From positions 12,249,501 to 12,313,500 of the forward strand of contig JAUIMM010000016.1 in the NCBI GenBank assembly GCA_031769625.1: 64,000 bases of DNA, in the 5' to 3' direction. Below the pieces are notes generated by a model. It ran no database searches. It was not told the origin of the DNA and was given only the letters and a program-made list of their open reading frames with translations. Positions 11,223-22,984 of the stretch are shown here, piece by piece (positions within the stretch are counted from its first letter, which is position 1; every line of letters begins with the position of its first letter). Source of the stretch: Taudactylus pleione (taxonomy: Eukaryota; Chordata; Amphibia; Anura; Myobatrachidae). The position numbers and the translations under genes are program-made.

Positions 11223-12339
11223 CCTCTCTTTGTTGCAGTCCCCTCCCCAATAAATACCTTGGGTTAGAGAGTTCAAATCAGGGCTCCTAGTATTCTGCTT
11301 TTACCTTGCATTCTGTTTTGTACTCATATCTGGTATCATAGGTCAGTGGGTTGGAAATGGCCGCTAGATTGGCTGTGGCTATTGATTGACAGCCAGGGGG
11401 TACACAGCCAATCAGTGGCCACTTACTCTAGAGTGGCCTCTGATTGGCTGGTGGACCGGCAAATGATGGAAACCATGAGGGCTCTGTCATTTAACGGGGA
11501 AGAGATGTATGTAGAAACACATACATCTCTTCTATGGCCACACTGGTCTGTGTTACTCGTTTTTTGTTTTGTCGGGCCAGGACTCTACTGGAGAAGAGGA
11601 CTGACCTGCGCCAGGAGATAGTTGAGTATTTTTTCTTTTTTTTTGAGAAACCCTAGTATTTCTACTGGACAAGGGGACTGATCACAAGGGAGAAGCTAAG
11701 TATGTGTGATTGTGTTTAGTGTGTAATAAAATTAAACTTTCTGTTTTGTGTACTGTGTTTTTTTAACTATTATTTTTACAGTGGGGGTAAGGGTACCAGC
11801 CACCTGCTGGCACTTGTAGTTCTACAAGTGCCAAAGGGCAGGCATACTGGCAACTGTAGTCCCACTATAAAAAACAATATGTGTTAATAACACCATTACC
11901 CCTGCCCCAGCCTGCCAGGGGTGCAGAGAAAAGCCTCTGGCTTCAGCCTAGGCCTCGGATGCTTAGAAGATGGGGACCCCTTTATAGGTAAGTTCCCACC
12001 TTTCCTGAGATCTTTGGCATAGGCTGACTAGTTTGGGGTGTTAATGCTTTGGCTGGGCTGACCCAGTTAAAGGGTCCCCTGGCAGCGGTATTACACTCCA
12101 AGTAGTTTGAGTCCGGTGGTGGTATTAAAAATTCGGGGACCCCATGCCATTTTGTCTCAGTATTTTTAAAACAAATACTGGCTCACAGAGCCCAGTGCTG
12201 GTTCATAAACTATGGGGGGACCCCCTCACGTTTTGTTCCCCATATTTTTAGCACCAGGACTGGATGAGGAGCCCAGGGCTGGCTATGCTTTTGGGGAGGA
12301 AAACCACGCCATTTCAGCCAAACGCGCAACTCAGCAGGT
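11223..12339. other. Unclassified interspersed repeats
   Basis: Blocks such as the inverted words GGCACTTGTAGTTCTACAAGTGCC near 11808-11831, GGGGACCCC-type stretches and ACAAATACTGGCTC look like old repeats, possibly an LTR or its leader. The palindromic ATGTATGTAGAAACACATACAT near 11504 is short and perfect enough to fold. No protein is recognised. Confidence 0.4.
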
Positions 12340-12608
12340 AGGCTATTAAAAACTTCTATTTAGGTCCAAATTAACTAAAATGACACCTGTGATTATAATC
12401 ACGATTCTTGGTAAATTCCCATGTTGTATTCCTGTCAGTACCTGTGAGTTTGGCAAATGGTGTATTTATTTCTTTTTGTGTTTTCACTTGTGATTTACAG
12501 AGAGTTTCATGATTTCTCACCCAAGTTTGCCTTTAGTAAATTTGCGAGCTGTAAAAAATGGCCAAACACACCCGAGATTGCAATCTTGACCAGACACGAT
12601 TCTTAGTA

Positions 12609-12750
12609 AATTTACCCCAAAGTATCAACCAATCAGTGCCTGTCACTTTACAGGCTGTGTTTGAAAATTGATAGGAGCTGATTGGTTGGTAGTTTATCTA
12701 TTTTCACCTTATCTCTCTCCAAGGCTTAGTACATCTCCCCCTTAAGCAGG
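12609..12750. mobile_element. Short palindromic element, AAGGCTTAGTACATCTCCCCC end
   Basis: The unit is a foldback: CCAATCAGTGCCTGTCA is mirrored by GAGCTGATTGGTTGG, and the end reads CTCCAAGGCTTAGTACATCTCCCCC. Related copies lie at about 12798-12975, 13045-13140, 17950-18092, 32228-32374 and 51030-51178. This is a small high-copy non-autonomous DNA element about 140-180 bp long. Confidence 0.75.
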
Positions 12751-12797
12751 TTTCCTAACGGATCCCTGAAAGAAACATGCACTTTTCTAACATGATA

Positions 12798-12975
12798 TTT
12801 GGGGAGGTGTATCAAACCTACCAAAGAGAAGTGGAGTATTTGCCCCATAGCAACTAATTATATTCTTCCTATCATTTTATAGAATGTACTAGATAAATGA
12901 TATCTAGAAGCTGATTGGTTGCTATGAGCAAATTTGCCATTTGTTGACATTAGATGGCTTGATACATATCCAACA
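12798..12975. mobile_element. Short palindromic element, GGGGAGGTGTATCAAACC end
   Basis: It begins GGGGAGGTGTATCAAACC and ends GGCTTGATACATATCC. The middle TGCCCCATAGCAACTAATT is mirrored by CTGATTGGTTGCTATGAGCA. Same family as the copy just before it and the copy at 51030. Confidence 0.75.
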
Positions 12976-13044
12976 TTTTTAGAAAGTAAATTATACTAAA
13001 AGCTGGAAAGCCGAACAATCACAACAGAAAGTAAAATACACATG

Positions 13045-13140
13045 GTAGGGATGATATATCAAAGCTTACAGAAAGATAAAGTGGAGAAGTTGCCCTTAAC
13101 AAACAAACAGCTTCTGTCATTTTATAGACGTTCCTCGATA
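13045..13140. mobile_element. Partial copy of short palindromic element
   Basis: ATGATATATCAAAGCTTACAG, AAGTGGAGAAGTTGCCC and TTCTGTCATTTTATAGA follow the order of the left half of the copy at 12798. The right half is missing, replaced by unrelated sequence with GTGGGTGGAGTTTGTATATTC. Confidence 0.6.
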
Positions 13141-13996
13141 ACTGTGTGGGTGGAGTTTGTATATTCTCCCCAAGCTTGCTTGGGTTTCCACCGGGCTCTT
13201 CGGTTTCCACCCACAATCCAAAAATATATTTGTGGGTTAATTTGCTGGTTTAAATATACTTTTTCTGAACATTGCAGCTGGTTATTTAATTTTTGTTTTT
13301 AATTAGTACTGTAATTACAAATGTAAACAATTTTACTGATAATCTTAATTGCAGTATTAATTTGTTTATCATAGTATTTATTTTAAAGTGTGCTGCTTGT
13401 CTTGACACATATTGGCTTCTTACATGGATTTGGACTGTAATTTAAACACAGGCGTTTTCTAAAATTGAGTGATAATTTTGACGTATTGTTCTGAATACAT
13501 GGGCCTATTTTTTAAACCACAAATCCTATGGGAAACAAAAAACAGTTTTTGCAGTATTATGGCACAGTTACATAATTTTTTGCTATAGTTTAAAGATATA
13601 ATGCCAGAAATCTCACAGATCTCTCTAGTGTCTACAAAACTTTCATTAACCACCACAGATGTCATTAGCTAATGGAAACAAGATGAGCTCTTATTGGAAG
13701 CGATGTATGGGCTGAATATCCTAGAATAATACAGCCAAAAAATAGTAACTTTTAGAATTGCAATTTCTAGTAATAAAGAAATTAAAATTTACATAAACAT
13801 TTAGAAAAATGTCATGAATAGGCCCCTCATTTCACAGTCATATCTACTGGTATTTAAATAAAGCAGTATACATAAATGGGCTTCTGTGATTTTTAAAACA
13901 TTTCCATGCCTAAAAAACATGTCTGTGATATGTTTGTTTACAATAATCTTTATATGTAAGTTTAATTGTAATAAACATTGTTTTTAATGTTTCCAG
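13141..13996. other. Intron, no recognised feature
   Basis: AT-rich intron leading to CLCA exon 2 of the window. No repeat family or coding similarity is recognised; a T-rich tract precedes the acceptor. Confidence 0.5.
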
Positions 13997-14221
13997 GTCT
14001 CTGAATTCTGTGATGATGCTAGCCACAATGTGGAAGCCCCAAATTTACAGAACAGAATGTGTAACTATCGCAGTACGTGGGACATCATCAAGAACTCCAC
14101 TGATATAAGCTCCACTCCACCCAGAGCTGACACCAATATTCCTGTCCCCACATTTACACTTCTTCAGGGGTCTGACAGAGTGGTTACTCTTGTGCTTGAT
14201 GTCTCAGGAAGTATGAGCACT
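13997..14221 (+). CDS. clca1-like: CLCA exon 2 of window: start of VWA domain with MIDAS motif
   Basis: The acceptor is TGTTTCCAG and the donor GTAAGTG; the exon is exactly 75 codons and is phase 0 on both sides. The peptide opens VSEFCDDASHN.EAPN, then has the CLCA hallmark CNYRSTWDIIKNS. It ends with the first VWA beta strand and the MIDAS sequence VTLVLDVSGSMST, giving the D-x-S-x-S metal-binding residues. KNSTD is a possible N-glycosylation site. The intron before it is 12 kb and holds a Penelope remnant, a hAT copy and several small elements. Confidence 0.96.
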
Positions 14222-15346
14222 GTAAGTGTTTCCTAATTCTTCATAAACCTCCTATCAGCTTGCCTTGTGTGTACATCAGTAATAATAACAACATTCAATT
14301 AGTCTAAATAAAAACACGGAGACATACAGTAGATTTGGCAGAATGCTGTTTATTTAAAGATATATAAAGATACATGTTTTAAGAAATTAAAGGATAGTAT
14401 GATGGAAAAGAAAGAACGGCTCAATCCAAAACTATAATAACTAATAACCAGCAATGCAGATGATTACTGCCCTAGGTGCACAAGAAAACAAAATAAGCTA
14501 AGTTCAGCAATATCTACTCTAACCTTTGACATTGACTACCCAGTCAGTAGGGTGATGACACTGCCCCCAACAGAGCGAACATAAACAGTCAATGAATGTG
14601 AACACACCTAAACTACAACAACTCAAACATAATACAAATTCTGCACCAAAACTGTTGGCCTACCATTGTTTCTTGCCTAAAATAGCCAAAGAAGAAAACC
14701 ACTAAGCCAAAAAACACAACTAGAGAGGAAGGTTAGGAAAACAGGAACATTAAAAAGCTGATCCAAGCCTCACACAAGCTTCACACTTACTGGCCCCTTG
14801 CACATGCCGGAGTTCACGCCTGGTGTGTGCCATTTTGGGGCATGACCATGCGTCATGCCCCATCTTCGTCACTTTAGGGGCGGCCGGGTAGCCCCCAACC
14901 TCCCTTAGCACAGAGTGGATGACGCTTGCATGCGTGTCATCCACCAGCCACTGCTGTGCTAGTCGGTAACACTGCCCAAGGGGATGACACCAAAATAGCA
15001 GTGCAGCTCTGCTATTTTGGCGTCACCTCCTTGGATGGTTCACCCGGTGTGGCCTGCACCTCAGTAGTGATGCCATTGCTTAAGGGCATATGTACAATAG
15101 TTAACAGGTTAGGCAATTTTATAAATATATGAGCCTTATGAACCTGGTATACATATTACTTAATATCTCTCAAATGTGGTTCTGGAAAATATAAGGAGAT
15201 ATATATTTTCACCTTATATCACTTATGGAAGGATCACATGATCAATCTATGCTCATATAATAATTTTCTCCTTTCCATACTAATTTGACTGAATTATATT
15301 TTATTTAATGATTCACTTTGTCTTTGTGTGTTGTTTTGTGTGTTTT
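14222..15346. other. Intron, unclassified; GC-rich block near its end
   Basis: From 14300 to 14760 the minus strand looks like an untranslated or LTR-like sequence, with no certain signals. The block 14770-15080 is GC-richer and contains TGACGCTTGCATGCGTGTCATCCA, a palindrome around 14921-14942, and TTTGGCGTCA mirrored upstream by TGACACCAAAA. It may be a short foldback element. No coding similarity. Confidence 0.4.
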
Positions 15347-15766
15347 TTGTAGTCCTAATAACGAGCCAACCCGAACTTTGGGCTTCCGAGTCGAGTCAAA
15401 CCCAATCCTGGCTCGGATCACTTTTGCGTTCCAAGTAGAAATGAGTCCCAACTCGGATCTTTTCACCTAAGTTCGGAGCTCGGATCTACCAAACGGATCT
15501 TGTGTATTTTGGATTGCATGTTAGTCCCTCCTTTGTGATTTCGGTGTTGTGAGGTTATCAAAATTGACTGGAAGTTAATCTTATTGATTTTAATAATACT
15601 ATAGGAACAAAAACAGGACCAAGTTATATGATTTTAGCTGTTTAATTTTTTAAAGAAATCCAAAACCAATGCCGAAACCAAACCAAAACACTTGAGGGTG
15701 GTATTGCTTAAACCAAAACGCGACGATGATTTAGAACCAAAACATGGAGGCCTGCACATGTCTCTA
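15347..15766. mobile_element. hAT-type short element, TGCACATGTCTCTA end
   Basis: It contains CGAACTTTGGGCTTCCGAGTCG, GGATTGCATGTTAGT, GTTATCAAAATTGACTGG, ACACTTGAGGGTGG, and ends CTGCACATGTCTCTA. The same blocks occur at 640-947 and, for the left half, at 47185-47370, whose left terminus is TAGAGATGTGCAG. No target duplication can be read because the left terminus is decayed. Confidence 0.7.
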
Positions 15767-15797
15767 CTATCTACTGCGAGGTAGACAATGAAATTGA

Positions 15798-16341
15798 GGG
15801 GGTCATTCAGACCCGGTCGTTAGCGCCGATGCACTCGGACCGGGTCGATGGCCCCCCACAGAGCATGCGCACGCCGGCGCCATTGTGCGCATGCGTGAGA
15901 CCCACTACGACCGACAGCGCCGGTCGTAGCGGGTCTCGATCCAAAGGGGGCGAGCTGTCGATGTTGATTGACAGCTCGCCCCGTTTGGAAGGCGGGCCGG
16001 GGGGCTGGCAGCCCAAACGGGGGCGTTCCCATGGGAACGCCTACCATTGGGGGCGGCCCCACTGACATCACTAGTGATGTCAGTGGAGAGCTTCCGGCTC
16101 AGACAGAGCCAAAAGCTCTCCGGGGCTTACGACAAGGGAGACCCTACCCTAGGGTCTCGTCGTAAGCCCCGATGGTCGCGATGGTCTTGACCATCGCGAC
16201 CATCACCTTAGGCGGTCGTAAGGCTGTGGGTGTTAACCCACAGCCTTACCACCGCAAAGGAGGACGTCTTGAAAATTCTAGAGGTCCTCCCCTCATTCAG
16301 ACCGACCGAACGCTCTGTGCGACCAGCTCTGAAAGAGGTCC
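15798..16341. mobile_element. Multi-palindrome element, GGGGGTCATTCAGACC ends
   Basis: It starts GGGGGTCATTCAGACC and ends CTGAAAGAGGTCC, with TGA on both sides as a 3-bp duplication. The interior is a chain of palindromes. Examples are CACTGACATCACTAGTGATGTCAGTG (centre about 16073), GGGGCTTACGAC...GTCGTAAGCCCC (16122-16170) and GATGGTCGCGATGGTC with its exact complement (16171-16204). Same family as 22461-22981, 54366-55381 and 54556-55104. No coding capacity. Confidence 0.88.
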
Positions 16342-16567
16342 TGAGTGCTTAGAATGGTTAATAGAAATATGCACCTAAATCATGTAATGTTAGTGTTTTG
16401 CTTTTGTCCTATTTATTTATAGTACTTGGTTTTTATCTGTAGATTATATTCATTGGTGCAATAGCTAAAGTTTATGTAGGGAGAACATTAAACTACTCAA
16501 ACATGTATATAAATTATTGTGTGCTTAGTGGTCTCTTGCTAATATACTCCTTTATTTATCATTACAG

Positions 16568-16792
16568 AGTAAACGTGATGAACGACTTTGCCAGGCTGCA
16601 GAAGTATTTATTATTCAGATTGTTGAACAAGGATCCTATGTAGGAATTGTTGAGTTTCAGTCTACTGCTGCAATCATTTCAAAGTTAGTGCAAATAGTCA
16701 GCGATGCACAACGTCAGCAATTAAAATCTCTCCTTAAAAAAAAAGCAGGTGGGGGAACAAACATATGTGAAGGGATCAAGAAAGGACTTGAG
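16568..16792 (+). CDS. clca1-like: CLCA exon 3 of window: VWA domain middle
   Basis: The acceptor is TCATTACAG and the donor GTAATAG; 75 codons, phase 0 on both sides. The peptide reads SKRDERLCQAAEVFIIQIVE, then GSYVGIVEFQS, and reaches GGGTNICEGIKKGLE. The threonine of GGGTN is the third MIDAS loop residue. This matches the helix-strand-helix middle of the CLCA VWA domain. The intron after it is 14.5 kb and contains the Gmr1-like LTR element. Confidence 0.96.
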
Positions 16793-18384
16793 GTAATAGA
16801 AGTAATGAAAAATTTTTAATTAAGAATTATTTGATTTATTGGCAGACGACTGAATGCATTGTCAAATGATGCATAGGGCAGTGATTATTTATTTGTATGT
16901 TGACATGGATGTTATGTTAAATTGGTCATCATGTCGACATTGTGCATGTTGACAGTCAGAATGTCAACATAGCATGGACCACGCATGCACGCCGGCCACT
17001 GCCCGGGAGGGCTTCTCCAGAGTCCTACCTTGGCTAGTTTTGCGATGTGTAACCCATTTGTAGTTCGTAACTGTAACCCCCCTTTATGCTATAAAGGACC
17101 CTAGGTTACCAACCCTCCTTAATATCAAGGATGAACCCAACCTTAACTGCCTGTTACATCATGGTGTTCTCTTACATCAGTTCAGTGCCTCCAACCAAGT
17201 ATCTGTAGTATGGGCCTACTTGGGAAAATCCTTTTACATCAGTATAGTATGTATTGCTGTGAGGATTACCCATTACCATCTTACTTAGGCTTTTTGATCT
17301 CCTCCGCTTCATACCATTTTCTTGGTTAAGTACACACTCACTCTTAAGGTATTTTATCACTTTTAAAGGAAAGTGAACAAGAAATAATTTATACATTACA
17401 ATGTTACATAGAAATGTAAAGTATACCAATTTATACATAAATATATGAGAATTTAACTGAACAAAGATGTACCACAGGTCATTAATGACAGATGTAATTC
17501 CAGAAATGCTTAATGACCAACTTTGCTATATTTATTTCACTACTCTTACAGTAGAGCATGAGTCCCAATCTTCTGTAATGTTAATTTTCTTAACACTCCA
17601 ACAGCATAAAATAAATGGTTTCCTGGATACTCCTTCCTTTTACATTTGTAGCAGTAAAAAACATATGCAGAAGTGTACAATTTTACAGTTTATATTTAGT
17701 CTCTGTCATATCCTAGTGAGAGACTGCATAAGATTATGTTATGACTTCCCAGGACGAGGAATTAGCAAGAGTAAAAAAACCAGAGCCTAGATAGAGACTA
17801 TAGAGCAGGTATTACCTTAAATGTCTCTGTATGAAACTCCCCCAGCTCCTTCCTCCAGCTCCAAAGTTTATTGGAGGGCAGGATGTATTCACTTTATATG
17901 ACTGAACCTTATCTGGCTGCTGGCTTCTGATTACATCAGAACATCTTTGTCTCTGAACAGAGATAAGGTACCAGCCAACCAGCTTTTAACTGTCATTTTT
18001 CAAACACTGCCTGTGACATGGCAGTTAGGAACTGAATGTACTTTATCTCAGTTCACTTTTTCTCCATCCAAGACTTAGTAAATAGACCCCTATGTGCTTT
18101 GCACCTTCCCAACTTTCTTCACCACTGCTGCTGCTAGTAGCTGTGTAAGTGCAGTGTAAATATTATTTACTGCTGATAGGGTGCACTGTTGTGGATACCC
18201 TCACTACTTCTGTGGCTCCCATTAAGCTGCCTCCTCACGCTGGCTGATAACACTGGCCTCCCCTTTTTAAAAGCTGATATACACCTCCTTGTAGCAGCCA
18301 ATTGTGATACCCACCAAGGCAAGTATATGTGAACCTTTCAAGATTTAGTATCACTATCAGCCTACCACATAAGGTAATACCTTT
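16793..18384. other. Intron, mostly unremarkable
   Basis: Around 16900-16990 there is a small cluster of GTCGACAT/ATGTCAACAT words like those at 35790-35900. Around 17950-18092 lies another copy of the short palindromic element (CCAACCAGCTTTTAACTGTCA mirrored by GGCAGTTAGGAACTGAATG, ending CCAAGACTTAGTAAATAGACCCC). The rest shows no feature. Confidence 0.5.
17950..18092. mobile_element. Short palindromic element copy
   Basis: GTACCAGCCAACCAGCTTTTA and AACTGTCATTTTTCAAACACTG are followed by CATGGCAGTTAGGAACTG and the end TCCATCCAAGACTTAGTAAAT. This matches the order of the copies at 12609 and 32228. Confidence 0.7.
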
Positions 18385-18918
18385 GGGATGTAGTCAGGAA
18401 GCCGACAGTCTAAATCCCAACTGCTGGCTTCCCGACTGTCAAATCCCGGCAAGGTACTAAAGACAGGTGTTGAAAACTCGACGCCTGTCATTAGATCTAC
18501 ACCGGAAGACTGACGCCCGGCATACTGAACGAAGGTAAGCCCGGGTGCGAACAGCTGCGGGGAGGGTTAGGATTTAGGGCTCTGGGGGGAATTAGGGTTA
18601 GGTACCCCCCCGGGAGGGTTTGGCTTAGGCTAGGGGAAGGGGGGTTAGGGTTAGGCACCCCCCCGGGAGACTTAGGTTTAGGCTATGGGGAAGGGGGGGT
18701 TAGGTTTAGGCACTTAGAGGGGGGTTATGGTTAGGCACTTAGAGGGGGGTTATGGTTAGGCACTTATAGGGGAGTTATGGTTAAGCATCCCTAAGGGAGG
18801 GTTAGGGTTAGGGGGGGAAGAGGGTTAGGGGTACTTGCCTTATTTAGCGCTCAGGATTTTGACCTCTGCCGGGCTTCTGCTGTCGGGATTTGAACCGGCA
18901 GTAATGCCTACTACAGCC
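18385..18918. mobile_element. hAT-type short element with telomere-like core, copy 2
   Basis: The octamer ATACCTTT lies on both sides (18377-18384 and 18919-18926), a perfect 8-bp duplication. It starts GGGATGTAGTCAGGAAGCC and ends CTACTACAGCC. The interior repeats GGTTAGGGTTAGGCAC with GGGG spacers, the reverse of copy 1. Ends are more decayed than in copies 1 and 3. Confidence 0.86.
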
Positions 18919-18926
18919 ATACCTTT

Positions 18927-20075
18927 AGCTTACTTTATGCACAGAAATTAACTATACAATTTAAGATTTGTTATGAACAGTCATAAATTGAACAATCTTC
19001 ATCTTAAGATGTATGTTATTAGGCTGGAACACTTCCTTGAAGCTTTCTTCACTGCAATGAATTTAGTATTATAACACAATTAAAAGAATTAAACAACTAA
19101 ATACAAGTATGAGTCACACAGTGTAGGAAAATGAAATTACCTGTAACAATCTTATCATATAAAATTACAAGGTATAGACCAATCACATCAAAATCCTCGT
19201 ACACAGGGACCTGCAATCTCTGTGAGGTTTGTATAGATAGCTATGTATACGGTTTTTAAGTGCACTTGTTTTTAGATCTGTTTCCTATGAACAGTGTGAA
19301 GTCTGAACAGAAATAAGGAAAGATTAATGAAATGTAAACATAGCTAGCTCTATCTCTACAAGCAGCTATTTATGTGGGCTTTTCCATTCATGTAAGCAGT
19401 ACATCTACAAAGACACAATACTTCCTTGGGGGTGTGGCAACAGTAATCCTTGGGAATTTTAATGTCCTGTCGACTATTCCCTGATAAGTCTCAATTTTAT
19501 ATAATTACTAGCAGTATGTATGCTGTTTGCTTTAATGCTCTGTTCCTTTCTAAGTTATGCTGTTGCAGACAACCATGAGCTTTTCTAGTTAAGGACCTTT
19601 GTAATTGAAGCGCTGAATCTGACTACGCTTTTCACTAGTCTATAAGCTGTAGCTGTCAGCTAAGGTTACCATGCTACGCAAAAGTACTGTCCTCTTGAGT
19701 AGCAGGTTGCTATTTCAAGCTGCTATTATGTAGCACTTAAGTATCTCAAAATGCTAAGCTGCTACCAATTTTAGGCAATGCCGAAGCCTCACTACATGCT
19801 TCTGTAAGTCATTATTTCTGAGTTCATAGACTATGCTAAGCAGTATACCTGTGAGTACAGAGCAATCTAGTGCTGAAGTTGGAATGGGGATTGTAATTCA
19901 GGGATGAGATAGATAATGCTGTACAGACCTCTCTCCATAGATAGTCCTGAGGTCTTTGACTGCTGCACCTGCGGTTTGTCTATCTTTCACTCTCCAAAGA
20001 GATGAAGGTTGTCGCTTCCCTGTAGATGGCAGGGGAAAGCCTGCTTCTCTGGGTGCTGTCTACTGCTCGTCTCTA
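18927..20075. other. Intron, no recognised feature
   Basis: Ordinary AT-rich intron sequence. No repeat family, exon or RNA gene was recognised. Confidence 0.5.
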
Positions 20076-20079
20076 GCAT

Positions 20080-20655
20080 AGGCAAATGCAGGGGGGTTTC
20101 TGTCTGCCTGGAAACCCCCCTCCCCAGCACACACCATGACCACAATAGAAATAGTAATGTAATAGAATTTTACTAGTGCTGCATGTTCTTCTCAGTATCA
20201 CAAATAAAATAATTAACACCACCTGTGAATCTTTTAACATGTATCAGACAGTAACAAATAACCTGTGCACCAACTAGGAGATCTGGAAAACATTCACTGT
20301 TAGGGATGTGCTGCTATAGAGCCCAATATGTACATATGGCATGTCCAGGGCAGTGCTAGGTTATTCTGCTGCTCCCCCAGACTCCCGGACTTGCTCCCAT
20401 GCTCTGGAATGGTGAGCACATCTAAAATAAAACCATTCAGCTTAAACAGGATGGCCCTACTGCCGCATCTAATGGCTTACTGTGATTGCTGGTCCTCTGT
20501 ATGCTAGAATTATGACACATAATATACTTTGGATGACGCATATTAAAACTGGTTAAGTGCTAATTCTACCCTCTTCATGGACTGGCCACACTCACTCTAA
20601 AATCAAGCATTTGGAAACCCCCCTCTAGAAATCCTGCGTTTGCCACTGTCTAGGG
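20080..20655. mobile_element. Short inverted-repeat element, GGCAAAYGCAGG ends
   Basis: The left end reads AGGCAAATGCAGGGGGGTTTC and the right end GAAACCCCCCTCTAGAAATC then CTGCGTTTGCCACTG, a clear inverted repeat. The right third (CCGCATCTAATGGCTTACTGTGAT, CTTCATGGACTGGCCACACTC) recurs at 37555-37745. No target duplication is certain. The minus-strand open frame that begins upstream at 20935 enters this end and is not protein-like. Confidence 0.7.
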
Positions 20656-21429
20656 CAGGAGCTGTGTCACGACCCCAATTCTGTCTCCTGCACACACACA
20701 GCTGAAGGGAGATGTTCCTGATCTGGCCACGATGATAGCGCTCTCCAGTCTGCTCCTCTGCCAGTTGGGACTCTGGGAACACAGCACCTAAGCGGTACAG
20801 TGGATTCTTCTCTCCTAAGATGGCCACCAACTGCCAACCCTCAGCCGCTCTCAGGTAGCATGAGCCACTTCCTGCTGGGTCTCGTGCTGACTCTGCTGCT
20901 GCTGTGCCACTGTCAACAATGTAGTCCAGCCCCACCGCTATATAAACCAGGCAGCTTTTTTAAATAAAATAAATGTGCTCTTTTCATTACATTTGTCAGC
21001 CCCTCACCAGCCAACACAGGTTCCCGGAGGGCACATCAAAGTGCACCATGGCCACTATACAGGGATGGGGCACCACACAATCAGCTGCCTGAATGTAGTC
21101 TGCCACTAACTCCTCACTTCTATCTCTGCTCAATGGAACCTGCAGGCAGCTGAAGGAGACACGCTGACAGCTTCACACTGGCCTCACTCTTCTGAATCCC
21201 GGTCACCAGCTCTGGCATACAGCTGCCTGTTAGCAGTCTCTCCAGCAAGGTGAGTCACGCTGCTCCCACTTGTGTCACAACACCTGCTCTCCGGCTCCAC
21301 CCCATGCCCGGCAGCCTATCACAGAGGGGAGAGCACATGAGGAAGGGATGTCCAGACTATTTATCGGTCTGCTGGCAGCTCCTTTTTTTTACCTCTCTCT
21401 GTACCCTGCCCTTCTTTCACTGACAGGAA
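20656..21429. other. Intron, GC-richer, no recognised gene
   Basis: A minus-strand open frame of 110 codons (20935-20603) runs partly over the end of the preceding element. It matches no protein I know and lacks exon context. The rest is unclassified. Confidence 0.45.
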
Positions 21430-21680
21430 CCAAATCACTCCCAGCTAAGAGGGGGAGTTTTTCGCCCATGTTATTTTTTTTCCTATCCTATTATTTTGGA
21501 CAAAATAATAAGATATTTCAGCTGAAAACACATAGGATCTGTGGATGCTTTATTTGGCAGTGAAAAAACATCACTTTTCGTGGATTTCTTCTCGGTACAC
21601 ATCAGGTCCCGAAAAAAAAACCAAGATAAGTGCCGCCATCAGGTGGCACTGCGGGGCTAATTGGATAACACCCAGGGAAT
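21430..21680. mobile_element. Partial short element related to the one at 50209
   Basis: It contains TTTTTCGCCCATGTTATTTTT, CCTATCCTATTATTTT, ACACATAGGATCTG and GCGGGGCTAATTGGATAAC. The element at 50209-50530 has the same words in the opposite order and strand (GGGGCTATCCAATTAG, GGATCCTATG, AATATGATAGGAC, GTTTTTCGCCTATCACGCC). Confidence 0.6.
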
Positions 21681-22457
21681 CCATTAGAGTCTGAACAATG
21701 TTTGGGGCTAATTGTATACCACAGTATATCACTCCACCCCTTCTTCTATAGTGCATTTTTATGCCATACACTGGAGCACATCTTCACCACAGAGCAAAAA
21801 GTACCACATAAACCTATATGCATATACATGAAATATAAAAGTATAAACATAAATGACCTCATACAGTACACAAGGCAAATACATACATGAAATATATGTC
21901 TGATGACTATATATGCCATTTTTGTATTGATATGCTGGGCTGCTTGAAAAAGGTCAATTTGGGGACAGAAATGTCACACTAATGTAAGCCTGCTATGGAT
22001 TAATTAAAATTAATAAAGTGCATTTATTGGTGAGTGGCATCTTCTATGCAAGTCTATTTATACTGGATGGTTTGGATGTTCTGGACACACAGCTGATGAG
22101 CACCCCATTGGTGTGAATACATTGTTAATATTAGTGCTGAACTCTAGATTAAAAAAATAAAAGTTTGGAGGTCTTTAGGATGCGCCACCACAATGTCTTT
22201 GAATTAACACTTCAGTAACCTGTATGGAAATGTTCCTTGGAGATGTTTTCTGAAGATGGAGGATTTGAGAGGATTTCTTCTTAGATTTCTATAATGAGAC
22301 CCTCATACCAGAGTTCACCCAAGACAGAATCAATACTTGCATATATCTTTAAAATAATTTTATTCATAAAAGTTTTAAAAGGATCTTACATTGCAAATAC
22401 AGAGTGATTTAGGCGGGCCAGCTTTTATTAAACTTGATGTGTGAGCTCATATACTCC
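21681..22457. other. Penelope-type 5' region, decayed (tentative)
   Basis: At about 21948-21988 the sequence reads CTTGAAAAAGGTCAATTTGG then GGACAGAAATGTCAC. The order CTTGAAA, stem GGTC, loop, stem GGAC, GAAA fits a decayed minimal hammerhead-ribozyme core as carried by Penelope-like elements. Flanks are AT-rich with TATACA repeats. I treat this as a suggestion only. Confidence 0.35.
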
Positions 22458-22460
22458 AAG

Positions 22461-22981
22461 TGCCTGATTCAGACCCGCTCGCAAGTGCATAGCGCTCGCA
22501 AGTGGGTCGATGGTGGCCCAGTGCGCACTGCGCATGCGCTTGCCCCGGAGCGAGTGCAAAAAGCACTCGCTCCGTGGATCACTACAAAAGGGGCGGCTGT
22601 CGATGTTGATCGACAGCTCGCCCCGTTTTGTAGGTGTGGCGGGGGTGGCTTCACAAACAGAGGCGTTCCCATGCAAATGGCTGCCATTTGTGGGCGGCCC
22701 CACTGACATCACCAGTGATGTCAGTGGGAGAGCTTCCGGCTCTATCAGAGCCAGAAGCTCTCTGGGGTTTGCCGCCATGAGACCCTACCACAAGGGTCTC
22801 GTCGCAAGCCCGATGGTCGCGATGGTCTTGACCATCGCGACCATCATCCTGGCCACTCGCAATAGCTTTGGGTGGTCACCCACAGCTCTGCGAGCGGCCA
22901 AGAGGCTGCTCCAAAAAAGAAAAAAACGCCCTGATTCAGAGCAAGCGCTCATTCAGAGCGTCTGGTTTTGAATCAGGGCCC
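22461..22981. mobile_element. Multi-palindrome element, TGCCTGATTCAGACCC end
   Basis: It starts TGCCTGATTCAGACCC and ends GAATCAGGGCCC, with AAG on both sides (22458-22460 and 22982-22984). It shares the palindrome chain of the copy at 15798, including GATGGTCGCGATGGTC plus its complement and CACTGACATCACCAGTGATG. All open frames across it are by-products. Confidence 0.87.
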
Positions 22982-22984
22982 AAG

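Noticed and set aside
15807..16378. Open frames on both strands across the multi-palindrome element
   Set aside because: Palindromes produce mirrored frames on both strands; the same occurs in all copies with different peptides.
20603..20935. 110-codon minus-strand open frame
   Set aside because: It runs into the end of a short inverted-repeat element and resembles no protein.
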